Shown: positions 17,021 through 26,262, numbered from the stretch's first letter. The stretch is 64,000 nt of DNA from Myroides sp. JBRI-B21084 (GCF_030545015.1 NZ_CP120653.1:992001-1056000); one strand, 5' to 3'. Notes: generated by a model from the letters alone, not told the origin. Numbers and translations are program-made.

Positions 17021-17231
17021 AAATTGTAATATAATTTACTTCATCGGCATACGATCTTACACCACCATTTTTTAAAGCAACAATTAAACGCCCTTCGTCA
17101 CTCCAACGTGCTGTTTCAATTTCTTCTCCAACAAAAAGTTCAAGTTCGTGGTTGTTTTCGTCAATTATATATAAAAACAGACCATTAATTTTAAAATTTG
17201 TCGATTTTTTAAAGTTTTCTGTAAATTCCAT
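17019..17231 (-). CDS. small conserved-looking hypothetical protein
   Basis: A 70-residue soluble protein with no signal peptide or membrane segment; beta-rich, acidic, with FLYIIDENNHELELFVG and ETARWSDEGRLIVALKNGG. I do not recognise the family. Support for being real: an ATG start, a shared terminator with its convergent neighbour, and no better frame in the region. Single-gene unit between the glycan block and ettA. Confidence 0.6.
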   Translation of the reverse strand: MEFTENFKKSTNFKINGLFLYIIDENNHELELFVGEEIETARWSDEGRLIVALKNGGVRSYADEVNYITI

Positions 17232-17315
17232 ACTATTCTATTTTTATATAAAGTTACAAAATTGGTTTTGTTTACTTACATCTATAATAATTTTTAATAA
17301 TAAAATTTTAAGTGG

Positions 17316-17323
17316 TACTTTTG
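17316..17323 (+). promoter_or_regulatory. putative -7 element (TACTTTTG) for ettA
   Basis: TACTTTTG lies 31 bases before the ettA ATG; no -33 TTG is seen at the usual spacing. Confidence 0.4.
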
Positions 17324-17354
17324 ATGTCTATCATCAATAAAATAAAAAAGAATT

Positions 17355-19043
17355 ATGTCAGACGATAAAAAAGTAATCTTTTCCATGTCAAAGGTGAGTA
17401 AAACATACTCATCAACAAACAAAACGGTGCTAAAAGATATTTATTTAAGCTTTTTTTACGGTGCTAAAATAGGCATACTTGGTTTAAATGGTTCAGGTAA
17501 ATCATCGTTATTAAAAATAATTGCAGGCGCTGATAAAAACTATCAAGGCGATGTAGTTTTTGCACCTGGTTATACTGTTGGTTATTTAGAACAAGAACCG
17601 CAACTTGATGAAAGTAAAACAGTAATTGAAGTTGTACGTGAAGGTATGGCCGAAATTGTTGCTATTTTAGATGAATTCAACAAAATAAACGATATGTTTG
17701 GCTTGCCTGAAGTTTATGAAGATGCCGATAAAATGCAAAAACTTATGGATCGCCAAGCCGATTTACAAGATAAAATTGACGCTGTTGGTGGATGGGAACT
17801 AGACAATAAGTTAGAAGTTGCAATGGATGCATTGCGTTGCCCTGATCCCGAAACACCAATTTCTGTACTTTCTGGTGGTGAGCGTCGTCGTGTGGCTTTA
17901 TGCCGTTTGTTGTTACAAGAACCCGATGTATTATTGTTAGATGAGCCTACCAACCACCTTGATGCTGAATCGGTTCATTGGTTAGAGCAACATTTACAGC
18001 AATACAAAGGAACCATTATAGCGGTTACTCACGACCGTTACTTTTTAGATAATGTTGCTGGTTGGATTTTAGAATTAGATAGGGGTGAAGGTATTCCTTG
18101 GAAAGGAAATTATTCGTCTTGGTTGGATCAAAAAGCAAAGCGTTTAGAACAAGAAGAAAAAACTGCATCAAAACGACGTAAAACATTAGAGCGCGAGTTA
18201 GATTGGGTACGTCAAGGAGCAAAAGGTCGTCAAACCAAGCAAAAAGCACGTTTACAAAACTATGACCGCTTGTTAAACGAAGATCAAAAGCAGTTAGAAG
18301 AAAAGTTAGAAATTTACATACCAAACGGACCACGTTTAGGAACTAATGTAATTGAAGCTAAAAATGTTGCTAAAGCTTTTGGCGATAAAATTTTATACGA
18401 TAATTTAAACTTTACATTACCACAAGCAGGTATTGTTGGAATTATTGGGCCAAACGGTGCAGGTAAATCAACCATTTTTAGAATGATTATGGGTGAACAA
18501 AATGCAGATGCTGGTGAGTTTGTAGTGGGTGATACCGTTAAAATTGCTTACGTTGATCAATCACACAAAAATATAGATGCAGAAAAGTCAATTTATGATA
18601 ATTTTGCCGAAGGTCAGGAATTAATCATGATGGGCGGCCGCCAAGTAAATGCACGTGCGTATTTGTCGCGTTTTAATTTTGCTGGTTCCGATCAAAACAA
18701 AAAAGTTTCAGCTTTATCGGGTGGTGAACGTAACCGTTTGCATTTAGCTATGACTTTGAAAGAAGAAGGAAACGTTTTGCTTTTAGATGAGCCTACCAAT
18801 GATTTGGATATAAATACGTTACGTGCTTTAGAAGAAGGTTTGGAAAACTTTGCAGGCTGTGCCGTAATTATATCGCACGACCGTTGGTTTTTAGATCGTG
18901 TTTGTACACACATTTTAGCTTTTGAAAACGATTCTGAAGTGTATTTCTTTGAAGGTTCGTTTTCTGAATACGAAGAAAATCGTAAAAAGCGTTTGGGTGA
19001 TGTGGCTCCAACGCGTGTGAAATACAAAAAATTAGTTAGATAA
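17355..19043 (+). CDS. ettA: energy-dependent translational throttle protein EttA (ABC-F ATPase)
   Basis: A 562-residue soluble ABC-F protein, near the 555 residues of E. coli EttA. Two ATPase domains: Walker A GLNGSGKS (43-50) and GPNGAGKS, signatures LSGGERRRVALCRLL and LSGGERNRLHLAM, Walker B LLLDEPTNHLD and LLLDEPTNDLD. The linker between them is charged and helical (DWVRQGAKGRQTKQKARL), the P-site tRNA interaction motif region. EttA binds the ribosomal E site and gates the first peptide bond according to ATP/ADP level. No transmembrane domain, which rules out a transporter. Confidence 0.95.
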   Translation: MSDDKKVIFSMSKVSKTYSSTNKTVLKDIYLSFFYGAKIGILGLNGSGKSSLLKIIAGADKNYQGDVVFAPGYTVGYLEQEPQLDESKTVIEVVREGMAEIVAILDEFNKINDMFGLPEVYEDADKMQKLMDRQADLQDKIDAVGGWELDNKLEVAMDALRCPDPETPISVLSGGERRRVALCRLLLQEPDVLLLDEPTNHLDAESVHWLEQHLQQYKGTIIAVTHDRYFLDNVAGWILELDRGEGIPWKGNYSSWLDQKAKRLEQEEKTASKRRKTLERELDWVRQGAKGRQTKQKARLQNYDRLLNEDQKQLEEKLEIYIPNGPRLGTNVIEAKNVAKAFGDKILYDNLNFTLPQAGIVGIIGPNGAGKSTIFRMIMGEQNADAGEFVVGDTVKIAYVDQSHKNIDAEKSIYDNFAEGQELIMMGGRQVNARAYLSRFNFAGSDQNKKVSALSGGERNRLHLAMTLKEEGNVLLLDEPTNDLDINTLRALEEGLENFAGCAVIISHDRWFLDRVCTHILAFENDSEVYFFEGSFSEYEENRKKRLGDVAPTRVKYKKLVR

Positions 19044-19048
19044 TATAA

Positions 19049-19080
19049 AATACCCCAAAAGTTTAAACTTTTGGGGTATT
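19049..19080. terminator. bidirectional terminator between ettA and tcdA
   Basis: A perfect 32-base palindrome built on AATACCCCAAAAGTTT and its complement, ending in a T run, between convergent genes. Confidence 0.9.
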
Positions 19081-19083
19081 TTT

Positions 19084-19806
19084 TTATTTTTTGTTTTCTA
19101 ATAAATATCTTATAACTGTTTCGGCACTATGTAAACCAAATAAACCAGGCATCCAACTGTTTGTTCCAAAAAACGATTTTTTAAAGTTGGTTCCGTCTGT
19201 CATTTTTAAACTGCTTTCATCGGGTTTTTCTAACGAAAAAACAGCTTTTACACCACTTTTTACACCCATTTTACGTAAGCGTTTGCGTACAACTTTTGCA
19301 AGTGGGCAAACATCGGTTTTACTAATATCTTTAACAACAACCTTACTTGCAAGCATTTTTCCACCTGCCCCCATGTTTGATATTACCTTAACTTTTTTTG
19401 CTTTAGCAGCTGCAATTAAATGTAATTTTGGAGTAATGCTATCAATACAATCCAGCACATAATCAAAATGTGTAGTTACAATTTCATTAGCGCGTTCGGG
19501 CGATAAAAATTCTTCAATTCGTGTTAAATTTAGTTCGGGGTTAATATCCATCAATCGATCGCCAACAACTGATACTTTGGGCATATTAACAGTTGAGTGT
19601 AAAGCGGGTAATTGACGGTTAATATTTGTAATATCAACAGTATCGCCATCAACAATTGTTAAATTACCAACGCCAGCACGTACAATAAATTCTGCAGCAA
19701 ACGATCCTACACCGCCTAAGCCAACAATTAACACATTTGCTTTTTTTAAAGCTTCAATACCTTCTGGTTTAAATAATAATTCTGCTCTTTCTTGCCAAAC
19801 AGCCAT
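19084..19806 (-). CDS. tcdA: tRNA threonylcarbamoyladenosine dehydratase (ThiF/MoeB family)
   Basis: A 240-residue E1-like enzyme that uses ATP to convert t6A37 of ANN-decoding tRNAs to the cyclic form ct6A. Seen: nucleotide-binding VGLGGVGSFAAEFIVRAG (28-45), DGDTVDITNINRQ with the adenylation Arg, and the TcdA-type C-terminus NSWMPGLFGLHSAETVIRYL. Length fits TcdA (about 240-270) and is shorter than true MoeB/ThiF with zinc ribbon. Last gene of a minus-strand set after tatD-like and DUF1684 genes. Confidence 0.9.
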   Translation of the reverse strand: MAVWQERAELLFKPEGIEALKKANVLIVGLGGVGSFAAEFIVRAGVGNLTIVDGDTVDITNINRQLPALHSTVNMPKVSVVGDRLMDINPELNLTRIEEFLSPERANEIVTTHFDYVLDCIDSITPKLHLIAAAKAKKVKVISNMGAGGKMLASKVVVKDISKTDVCPLAKVVRKRLRKMGVKSGVKAVFSLEKPDESSLKMTDGTNFKKSFFGTNSWMPGLFGLHSAETVIRYLLENKK

Positions 19807-19820
19807 TGTAAAATAAATTT

Positions 19821-19859
19821 AGTAAAAGGGCTTCGATCGAAAAATCGATTGACTTTTAC
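19821..19859 (-). repeat. imperfect hairpin between tatD-like gene and tcdA
   Basis: Outer arms GTAAAAG / CTTTTAC and inner arms TCGAT / ATCGA form a two-part stem with a mismatched internal loop; it overlaps the tatD-like stop codon. No T run follows, so a terminator role is weak. Confidence 0.4.
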
Positions 19860-20491
19860 GGGTTAAAAACTCTATTATAATTTTGTACTATAATTTCTGT
19901 TAAATCGCGTTGTAAAATACGTTCAGCTTGTGAATAAACTTCAAAAATACTGAATGTTGAACTATCAGTTTCAAGAAAAATTTTGTTTAAAGGCACATTT
20001 TTCAGCACATTTGCTACGTTTTCATTTGTCATTAAATATTTTCCAAACGATAAATAAAAACCGTGGTTTAATAAACTTTCGGCAACTTGTAGGTTTTTTG
20101 AAAAACCATGAATTACCATAGGAATTGTTAGTTGCAAATTTTGTTTTAATGCAATAATTTCTTGAAAAGCTGCTACGCAGTGCAAAATTACTGGTTTTTG
20201 ATGTTTTTCAGCTAATAATAATTGTGGAATTAATGCTTTTTTTTGAATATCAATAGAAATTTCAATTCTTTTATCTAAACCGCATTCACCTATTGCTTTG
20301 CAGTTTTTATTATTGCAATTTTCTTCAATTAAGCTAATTTCTTTCTCAATTAATTCATTTTTAATATACCAAGGATGGATGCCAATGCTTGTGTTTTTAG
20401 TAGATGTATCAATTTCGTTAGGATATTGATTTACAATTTCTATAACATTTTCAGTTTCTGTACTTTTATGAGTATGCAAGTTAACGTACAT
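19856..20491 (-). CDS. TatD family metal-dependent hydrolase
   Basis: A 211-residue TIM-barrel hydrolase. Metal ligands in order: NLHTHKS (His6, His8), AIGECGLDKR (Glu), VILHCVA (His), MVIHGFSKN (His) and FLETDSS (Asp). TatD proteins are Mg-dependent 3'-5' DNA/RNA exonucleases or D-aminoacyl-tRNA-deacylase-like enzymes; the family is clear, the precise substrate is not. At 211 residues it is shorter than E. coli TatD (260), as in many Bacteroidota homologues. Starts three bases after the DUF1684 stop, so the two are co-transcribed. Confidence 0.88.
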   Translation of the reverse strand: MYVNLHTHKSTETENVIEIVNQYPNEIDTSTKNTSIGIHPWYIKNELIEKEISLIEENCNNKNCKAIGECGLDKRIEISIDIQKKALIPQLLLAEKHQKPVILHCVAAFQEIIALKQNLQLTIPMVIHGFSKNLQVAESLLNHGFYLSFGKYLMTNENVANVLKNVPLNKIFLETDSSTFSIFEVYSQAERILQRDLTEIIVQNYNRVFNP

Positions 20492-20494
20492 AAT

Positions 20495-21082
20495 TTACAA
20501 TTTTACACCAGCTGTTACCGCAATGTTTAAAAAGTTAATATCGGGAGTAATTGGGCATGAGTAACCAGTTGTGTACGCACAATAGGGATGGTATGCTTTA
20601 TTGAAATTTAGAATAATATTTGTTTGATTTGGTATAAATTCAATATCTAAATACCTGCCAGCTCCGTAAGTTTCGTTTCCACTTGTTTCGTCTAAAAAAG
20701 GTAAAAACAAATGGTTTTCAAACCCTTTTTTGCTAATTAAGCTTAAATTTTGATACACTTCTAGTTTAAATTTTTGGTTGTTTATTTCAAAATGTAATAT
20801 TCCAAATCGTTTATAATCAGGTTTATAGTTTCCTGATGTAGGCATTTTAAAAACAGGTTGATCATACAATTGTTCTAAAGTTGCGTTCACTATAAAATTT
20901 TCATTGTATTCATAAAATTTTAAACCTTTAAAGCCAGCAATTTCATTTTGTTGTAGTGGCGATGTTTTTTTGTTAAAATATGATTTATTTAAGTTTTTTT
21001 GGTATTTAATAGTTTGTTTTTTATGGTGTTGTGAAAAAGTTAAATTACAACATAATAAGAAAAAAATCAGTAAATTTCGCAT
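20495..21082 (-). CDS. exported DUF1684 domain protein
   Basis: 195 residues from the ATG at 21082. An alternative ATG 15 bases upstream would fall inside the TAAATTTG promoter box, so the shorter start is chosen; it also gives a clean signal peptide (MRNLLIFFLLCCNLTFS). The DUF1684 core is shown by LFLPFLDETSGNETYGAGRY, LDIEF and the hallmark NKAYHPYCAYTTGYSCPITP near the C-terminus. Function of the family is unknown. First gene of a DUF1684-tatD-tcdA run. Confidence 0.85.
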   Translation of the reverse strand: MRNLLIFFLLCCNLTFSQHHKKQTIKYQKNLNKSYFNKKTSPLQQNEIAGFKGLKFYEYNENFIVNATLEQLYDQPVFKMPTSGNYKPDYKRFGILHFEINNQKFKLEVYQNLSLISKKGFENHLFLPFLDETSGNETYGAGRYLDIEFIPNQTNIILNFNKAYHPYCAYTTGYSCPITPDINFLNIAVTAGVKL

Positions 21083-21094
21083 GTTATTTTTTAT

Positions 21095-21102
21095 CAAATT
21101 TA
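21095..21102 (-). promoter_or_regulatory. putative -7 element (TAAATTTG) of the DUF1684 operon
   Basis: Minus-strand TAAATTTG ends 12 bases before the chosen ATG at 21082 and argues against the upstream ATG. Confidence 0.5.
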
Positions 21103-21136
21103 CTATTTATTTTGTTTAACTTTTATATTTAACGTT

Positions 21137-21766
21137 ATGAAAAAAATAATTAAAGCAGCGTTTTTAGTACTTTTTATGTTTTTTGGTATGCAAAGTTTTT
21201 CACAACAAAATAACACTTTGCAAAGTGATAATACCCTTGTGAGTACTACTTTTTCTGTAGAAATTAATGCAGGTACAACTTTAGAAGATTTAAAGAAAAT
21301 TGAAGAAATGTTGTTGAATGATTACAAAGTAAAAGTTTTGTTTGAAAATGTTAGAATTGAAGATGATAAAATTGTTGCTTTACGTATGCAATTGATAAAT
21401 GGTAATCAATCGTTATTAAAATCTATCGATAATTATAATGTTCCCATTAAGGCATTTAAAATTAATTTAACTGAAAGTAATCCAGGTGCTTACAAAGCAA
21501 CTATTACTAGTTCAAAAGATTTAAATAATACACATTTTAATTCAGCTGATAATTTGTCAGGATTGAGTGAATTTTATAAAGAAATACCCGATTTGAAATC
21601 TGAATTTATTGATTTAGAATCACAATTTGATTCTTTTTTTGAAGAATTTGAAATTTCCAGAAAAAAAATGCAACAACTTTTTGAAAAGTTTCAAGAAGGA
21701 ACTTCAAATAAAAAAGAATTATCAACAAGTAAATCTAAAACCGAAAATAGTATTAAAAACAGTTAA
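21137..21766 (+). CDS. exported hypothetical protein, M56/BlaR1-periplasmic-domain-like
   Basis: A 209-residue protein with signal peptide MKKIIKAAFLVLFMFFGMQS followed by a Gln-rich start. The segment TTLEDLKKIEEMLLNDYKVK...FENVRIEDDKIVALRMQL (about 48-95) resembles the small alpha-beta unit repeated in the periplasmic part of flavobacterial BlaR1/M56 peptidases, here without a peptidase. A charged, helical C-terminus (about 150-209) follows. No enzyme motif seen. Tandem with a related gene 75 bases downstream. Confidence 0.6.
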   Translation: MKKIIKAAFLVLFMFFGMQSFSQQNNTLQSDNTLVSTTFSVEINAGTTLEDLKKIEEMLLNDYKVKVLFENVRIEDDKIVALRMQLINGNQSLLKSIDNYNVPIKAFKINLTESNPGAYKATITSSKDLNNTHFNSADNLSGLSEFYKEIPDLKSEFIDLESQFDSFFEEFEISRKKMQQLFEKFQEGTSNKKELSTSKSKTENSIKNS

Positions 21767-21841
21767 TTTTTTTAATAAGCGTTGTATATTTTCTAACAAT
21801 AAAAATGTAACTATTAACGTTTTATAAGAAAATAAGAAAAA

Positions 21842-22306
21842 ATGAAGAAAATTGTTTATTTAGCGTTTTGTGTATGGGGCATTTCATTAAACGCGCAAAA
21901 TAAAAATGAGTTCATTTTGCAACCCGAAAATAAAGATACCAGAGTAGTTTACGCTGTAGCTGCCTTTGAAGGTACTAATTCGGGTATGTTTACGGTTTCT
22001 GGAAAATCATCGCCATACGATTTAGATTTAATTGTAAAAAGTGCTAAAGAAAATTATGGTATTGATATTTCTTTTGTGAATATGAAATTCAATAACAATA
22101 CTTTAGAATACTGTGAGCTGCTTTTTTTTACTGAAGGAAAATCAGAAATATTGCAATTTGGTACAGAAAATCTTAAATTGTTGCCTTTTAGTGTGAAATT
22201 CTCTGTAAAAAAAGAGAAAGAATCAAAAAAGAGGTTTTTAACTATTAAAAACGATAAAAATAAACGTGAAAATTATTCAAATGAAGTGGTTTATAATATT
22301 AGCTAG
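21842..22306 (+). CDS. exported hypothetical protein, related to upstream gene
   Basis: A 154-residue protein with signal peptide (MKKIVYLAFCVWGISLNAQ). Its core, YDLDLIVKSAKENYGIDISF...NMKFNNNTLEYCELLF, follows the same pattern as the core of the preceding protein (DL..I, short helix, F.N, acidic turn, hydrophobic strand, then Gly), so the pair probably arose by duplication. The C-terminus is Lys/Glu-rich. Function unknown; likely periplasmic. A strong shared terminator ends the unit. Confidence 0.6.
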   Translation: MKKIVYLAFCVWGISLNAQNKNEFILQPENKDTRVVYAVAAFEGTNSGMFTVSGKSSPYDLDLIVKSAKENYGIDISFVNMKFNNNTLEYCELLFFTEGKSEILQFGTENLKLLPFSVKFSVKKEKESKKRFLTIKNDKNKRENYSNEVVYNIS

Positions 22307-22335
22307 CTCTGCTTGTAAACGTAATTTTTAAACAA

Positions 22336-22366
22336 AAAAAGGTGGAATTTTAAATTCCACCTTTTT
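22336..22366. terminator. bidirectional terminator
   Basis: Stem AAAAAGGTGGAATTT with its exact complement, flanked by A and T runs, between convergent genes. Confidence 0.88.
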
Positions 22367-22369
22367 GTA

Positions 22370-23032
22370 TTATTTAAGTTGTGCTTTTTTAAGCTCAAGT
22401 TCTTGTTTGTTTACCTTTAATTTTAGTTCCGAAATTTTAGTTTCCATTTTAAATAATTTAGCCTTTTCTTTAATTTCTTTTTCGGCATCTAATTTGTTTT
22501 TTAATTTTTTGCGTTCAAAAGCATTGTTTTCTTCTTCAAATTTTAACTCAGCTTTTCTTAAATCGCTCTCAGCTTTTCTTAAATTTTCTTCAGCTTTTGC
22601 AATTGCTTTAGCTTTACTTGCTGCTTTTTTTTCTGATTTAGCCTTCGCTTTTAACTCTTTTTCAACTGCTTTTTGTTTTTTTTGTGCAGCTTTTGCTTCA
22701 GCTTCAGCTTGTTTTTTTGCTTTTTTGGCAGCTTGTTCTTGCTGTTTAGCCATTTTTTCTTCGGCTTTTTGTTTTGCTTTTTCTGCCTTTAAAATTTCTT
22801 CTTCGTAATTGGTTTTGCTTGGTGGTGTGGTTGTACTTTCATTAATTAAAGTTGCAGTAGTTGTTACCATTGTATTGCCGTCTTCAATAGGTTTTACCAC
22901 AGTTTTTAAACTATCAGTTACTGTTTGCGTAACTGTATTGTTTTGATTTTGTGAGTTATTTTGGTTTACTTGTGCATTTGCAGCATATCCTGCGCTTAAT
23001 AATAAACAAGTAATAAAAACAATTTTTTTCAT
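22370..23032 (-). CDS. exported Lys/Ala/Glu-rich coiled-coil protein
   Basis: A 220-residue protein with a signal peptide (MKKIVFITCLLLSAGYAANA), an Asn/Gln/Thr linker (about 22-75) and then one long charged helix (about 76-220) of K, A and E with heptad-like spacing (KAEEKMAKQQEQAAKKAKKQ). Such low-complexity helices defeat family assignment; TolA-like or periplasmic spacer roles are possible but unproven. Separate from the following rodA by 49 bases. Confidence 0.65.
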   Translation of the reverse strand: MKKIVFITCLLLSAGYAANAQVNQNNSQNQNNTVTQTVTDSLKTVVKPIEDGNTMVTTTATLINESTTTPPSKTNYEEEILKAEKAKQKAEEKMAKQQEQAAKKAKKQAEAEAKAAQKKQKAVEKELKAKAKSEKKAASKAKAIAKAEENLRKAESDLRKAELKFEEENNAFERKKLKNKLDAEKEIKEKAKLFKMETKISELKLKVNKQELELKKAQLK

Positions 23033-23081
23033 ATTTTAAGTTTTTTTAAATAATCATATGTATACATCAAATTTTATGCCA

Positions 23082-24359
23082 TTACCATTCATTTACTTTG
23101 TTGGCATCTAATTTTAAAAATATAAATAAAAGTAAAGTAAACGCAATTAAGCTAGAACCTCCATATGAAAAAAATGGAAGTGGAACTCCAATTGTAGGGA
23201 AAATACCAATAAGCATAGAAACATTCACAAAAAAGTGCATAAATAGAATGGCAGCAACGCAATAACCGTAGATACGTGCAAAGTTGTTTTTTTGCTCTTC
23301 GGCTAAATAAACAATACGTAATATCAAAATCACAAAGCATGCCACTACAAGAAGCGACCCTACAAAACCCCATTCTTCACCAACTGTTGTAAAAATATAA
23401 TCGGTATGTTGTTCAGGTACAAAACCACCTTTTGTTTGTGTTCCTTCTAAAAAACCTTTACCTATAAGCCCGCCTGAACCAATTGCAATCATTGCTTGAT
23501 TTAAGTTGTAGCCTTCGGCTTTCATATTAACATTATCACCTCCAAGTAAAACATTTATACGGTCTTTTTGGTGCGATTCTAATACATTTTCAAAAACATA
23601 ATCAACCGAAAAAACGAAAGCGCTCATTATTAAAGCTAACAATACGTATACAATTGGGTTGCGATTAATACTTTTGTTTACGAAATAATGTAAGGTACAT
23701 CCAACTAGTATTAAAAGTATTAATACATAGGGTTTTAATAATAAAGCAAGTACAAATAGCAAAATTGTTAAAAAGCCTGTCCAAAGGTACCATGCAGGAA
23801 AACCTTCACGGTACAATACAAAAAATAAAACTGCAAAAATCATTGCCGAACCTGTATCGGGTTGTAACATAATAAAGGCTACAGGTAAAAAAATGATTCC
23901 TATTGGTATGGCTTGTTCTTTTAATGTTCCGTATAAACTTTCGCTTTCACTTAAGAATTTTGATAAAAATAAAGCAGTACCTATTTTAGCAAATTCCGAT
24001 GGTTGCATACTTATACCACCAAATTGATACCAGTTTGTTTGTCCTTTAATTGTTTTACCAAAAACAAACAAACCCATTAAAAGTACAATACCAATTACAT
24101 AATAAATTATTGAATATTTTTCATATACTTTAGCATCTAATGATAATATTACAATTATTACTGGAATAGTTATTATTATGAAAAGCAATTGTTTGCCATA
24201 AATTTGACTTAAATCAAAAATAGATGTAGGTTCTAAAGGCAATGAAGCCGAATAGATATTCATCCAACCAAAAATTACAAGAACCGCATACAAAAAAATA
24301 CTTAACCAATCTACATTGGCCATTACGCTTTGGTTTGCTAAATGTTTAGTTTTTGCCAT
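23082..24359 (-). CDS. rodA: peptidoglycan glycosyltransferase RodA (SEDS family)
   Basis: A 425-residue integral membrane protein with about ten transmembrane helices. SEDS hallmarks: FGKTIKGQTNWYQFGGISMQ, QPSEFAKIG, MLQPDTGSAMIF, then in the C-terminal half GYNLNQAMIAIGSGGLIGKG, FVPEQHTDYIFTTVGEEWGF and VPLPFFSYGGSS. It polymerises lipid II glycan chains for rod-shaped growth together with PBP2. Overlaps the pbp2 end by 14 bases, so it is the last gene of the mre-rod operon. Confidence 0.96.
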   Translation of the reverse strand: MAKTKHLANQSVMANVDWLSIFLYAVLVIFGWMNIYSASLPLEPTSIFDLSQIYGKQLLFIIITIPVIIVILSLDAKVYEKYSIIYYVIGIVLLMGLFVFGKTIKGQTNWYQFGGISMQPSEFAKIGTALFLSKFLSESESLYGTLKEQAIPIGIIFLPVAFIMLQPDTGSAMIFAVLFFVLYREGFPAWYLWTGFLTILLFVLALLLKPYVLILLILVGCTLHYFVNKSINRNPIVYVLLALIMSAFVFSVDYVFENVLESHQKDRINVLLGGDNVNMKAEGYNLNQAMIAIGSGGLIGKGFLEGTQTKGGFVPEQHTDYIFTTVGEEWGFVGSLLVVACFVILILRIVYLAEEQKNNFARIYGYCVAAILFMHFFVNVSMLIGIFPTIGVPLPFFSYGGSSLIAFTLLLFIFLKLDANKVNEW

Positions 24360-26262
24360 TTTGTTTAGCTTTTAGTTTTAATTGGCGTTGTTTTTCTAAT
24401 AATCTTAATCGTTCTTTTTCTTCTTTTTGCTTGTCAGAAATATCTTTTGAAATATAATTGGCCGATAAATCACCTTCTAACATTCTTTTTTCTAAATCAG
24501 TTCGGGTAATTTCACCTTTTAAATATTTTTCAATCATTAACGATGCAATTGGTCCAGCCCATGTAGCACCAAAACCTCCATTTTCAATAAAAACTGCAAT
24601 TACGATTTTAGGATTTTCTTTCGGGGCAAAAGCCAAGAAAACGGAATGATCTTGTAGTTTTACTTTTTCACCGTCAACTGTTGCAAAATTCTCAACAGTT
24701 CCTGTTTTACCGCAAATGTTAATGTCGGGTATTTGTAAGCGACTAGCTGTTCCTGATAAATAAACCTCATGTAAGCCTTCAATTACTGGTCTAAAATGCT
24801 GCTTATCAATTGTAGTTTGTTTTTTTTGAACAAACGATTTATCAATTGTTTTGTTTTCTATTTTTTTAATAATGTGGGGGGTGTAAAAATAACCCTCGTT
24901 TGCAACTGCGCACATTACATTTGCTAGCTGAATAGGTGTCATTTCTACTTCGCCTTGCCCAATTGAATTAGAAACAATGGTTGCGCTTTTCCAATTCCAA
25001 CCTTTGTAAACTTTATTATATAAATCAGAATCGGGGATACGACCTTTTTGACCAGAAGGTAAATCATAGCCCATATACTGTCCTAAACCAAAACTTTTTA
25101 AATGATCGTGCCAAGCATCTACACCTTGTGATGGAGTTGCGTATTTGTTAATGATACGCATATACGTTTGCGAAAAATAGGTGTTACATGATTTTGCAAT
25201 GGCTGGGTGTAAATTCCATGTTCCAGAATCGTGGCATTTAATGAATCTACCACCTAAATAAAAACCGTGATGACATGTAAAACCAGTATTTGTATCAATA
25301 ACTTCTTCTTGTAAACCAATTAAACCTGTTAAAATTTTAAATGGAGAACCAGGAGGAAACTGCCCTTGTAATACTTTATCAAAAAATGGTTTACCAGGTA
25401 TACTGTCAATCTTTACATAATTTTTAGATCGATCTCTACCAACAAGTAAACTTGGATCGTAACTTGGTGCGGTAATTAAAGCCAAAATTTCACCTGTTTT
25501 TGGTTCAATAGCTACAATACCACCGCGTTTTCGAATCATTAATTCTTCGCCGTATTTTTGAAGTTCTTTATCAATGGTAATTGTAATATCGTTGCCTTTA
25601 ACAGCAATGGTATCGTAAATTCCGTCTTTATAAGTACCAATTTCTTTGTTAAATTTATCTTTTAAAATGTAATGAACGCCTCTAATTCCACGTAAATCTT
25701 CTTCATAAGCTTGTTCTACACCTCGCATACCAATTAATTCGCCCGATTTGTAATAAGGTCTTTTCTGTAATTCCATTTCATTTATTTGGCGAATGTATCC
25801 AAAAACATTTGCTCCAAAATCTACTTGATAATCGCGTAAATTTCTTTTTTGAATGTAAAAACCTTTAAAATGGCGAATTTTTTCTTGAAAAGCAGCAAAT
25901 TCTATCTTAGAAAGTTGGGCTAAGAAAACCGATGGTAATCTTGGAGAGTAGACTTTTGCTTTTTCAATTTTTTTATGATATTCTTCTGTGGTAATGTCTA
26001 AAATGGTGCAAATTTCATTAATATCAATGTTTTTTATTTCATTAGGAATCACCATTATATCATAACTTGGTTGATTTGCTACCAATAGTTGACCATTTCT
26101 ATCGTAAATATATCCACGTTCAGGATATTCATATACTATTTTTAAAGCATTAATATCTGCTTTTTTTAGAAAAGAATCATCAATAAGTTGTAAATATAAA
26201 AGTCTAGCAACAATAATAATTGTTGCTATGATAACTACTATTGGAAATAAAAATTTTCTCAT
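24346..26262 (-). CDS. mrdA: penicillin-binding protein 2 (elongation transpeptidase)
   Basis: A 638-residue class B PBP. One N-terminal membrane anchor (about 4-25), a pedestal domain starting at ERGYIYDRNGQLL, then the transpeptidase domain with all three active-site motifs: S306PFK309, S358CN360 and K519TG521. It crosslinks peptidoglycan during side-wall growth as the RodA partner. The charged, Lys-rich C-terminal tail after residue 600 is longer than in E. coli. Starts inside the mreD stop (4-base overlap). Confidence 0.96.
   Translation of the reverse strand: MRKFLFPIVVIIATIIIVARLLYLQLIDDSFLKKADINALKIVYEYPERGYIYDRNGQLLVANQPSYDIMVIPNEIKNIDINEICTILDITTEEYHKKIEKAKVYSPRLPSVFLAQLSKIEFAAFQEKIRHFKGFYIQKRNLRDYQVDFGANVFGYIRQINEMELQKRPYYKSGELIGMRGVEQAYEEDLRGIRGVHYILKDKFNKEIGTYKDGIYDTIAVKGNDITITIDKELQKYGEELMIRKRGGIVAIEPKTGEILALITAPSYDPSLLVGRDRSKNYVKIDSIPGKPFFDKVLQGQFPPGSPFKILTGLIGLQEEVIDTNTGFTCHHGFYLGGRFIKCHDSGTWNLHPAIAKSCNTYFSQTYMRIINKYATPSQGVDAWHDHLKSFGLGQYMGYDLPSGQKGRIPDSDLYNKVYKGWNWKSATIVSNSIGQGEVEMTPIQLANVMCAVANEGYFYTPHIIKKIENKTIDKSFVQKKQTTIDKQHFRPVIEGLHEVYLSGTASRLQIPDINICGKTGTVENFATVDGEKVKLQDHSVFLAFAPKENPKIVIAVFIENGGFGATWAGPIASLMIEKYLKGEITRTDLEKRMLEGDLSANYISKDISDKQKEEKERLRLLEKQRQLKLKAKQNGKN

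Noticed and set aside
17355..19043. ABC transporter or antibiotic-resistance ABC-F reading of the ettA gene
   Set aside because: Two ATPase domains without membrane part and the length and linker of EttA; no resistance-type extended interdomain arm is evident.
19821..19859. Two-part hairpin before tcdA as a riboswitch or strong terminator
   Set aside because: The internal loop is unpaired and there is no T run; recorded only as an imperfect repeat.
22365..22808. 147-residue plus-strand frame rich in Ser, Phe and Ala
   Set aside because: It is the mirror of the Lys/Ala/Glu coiled coil on the minus strand, which has a clear signal peptide and flanking terminator.
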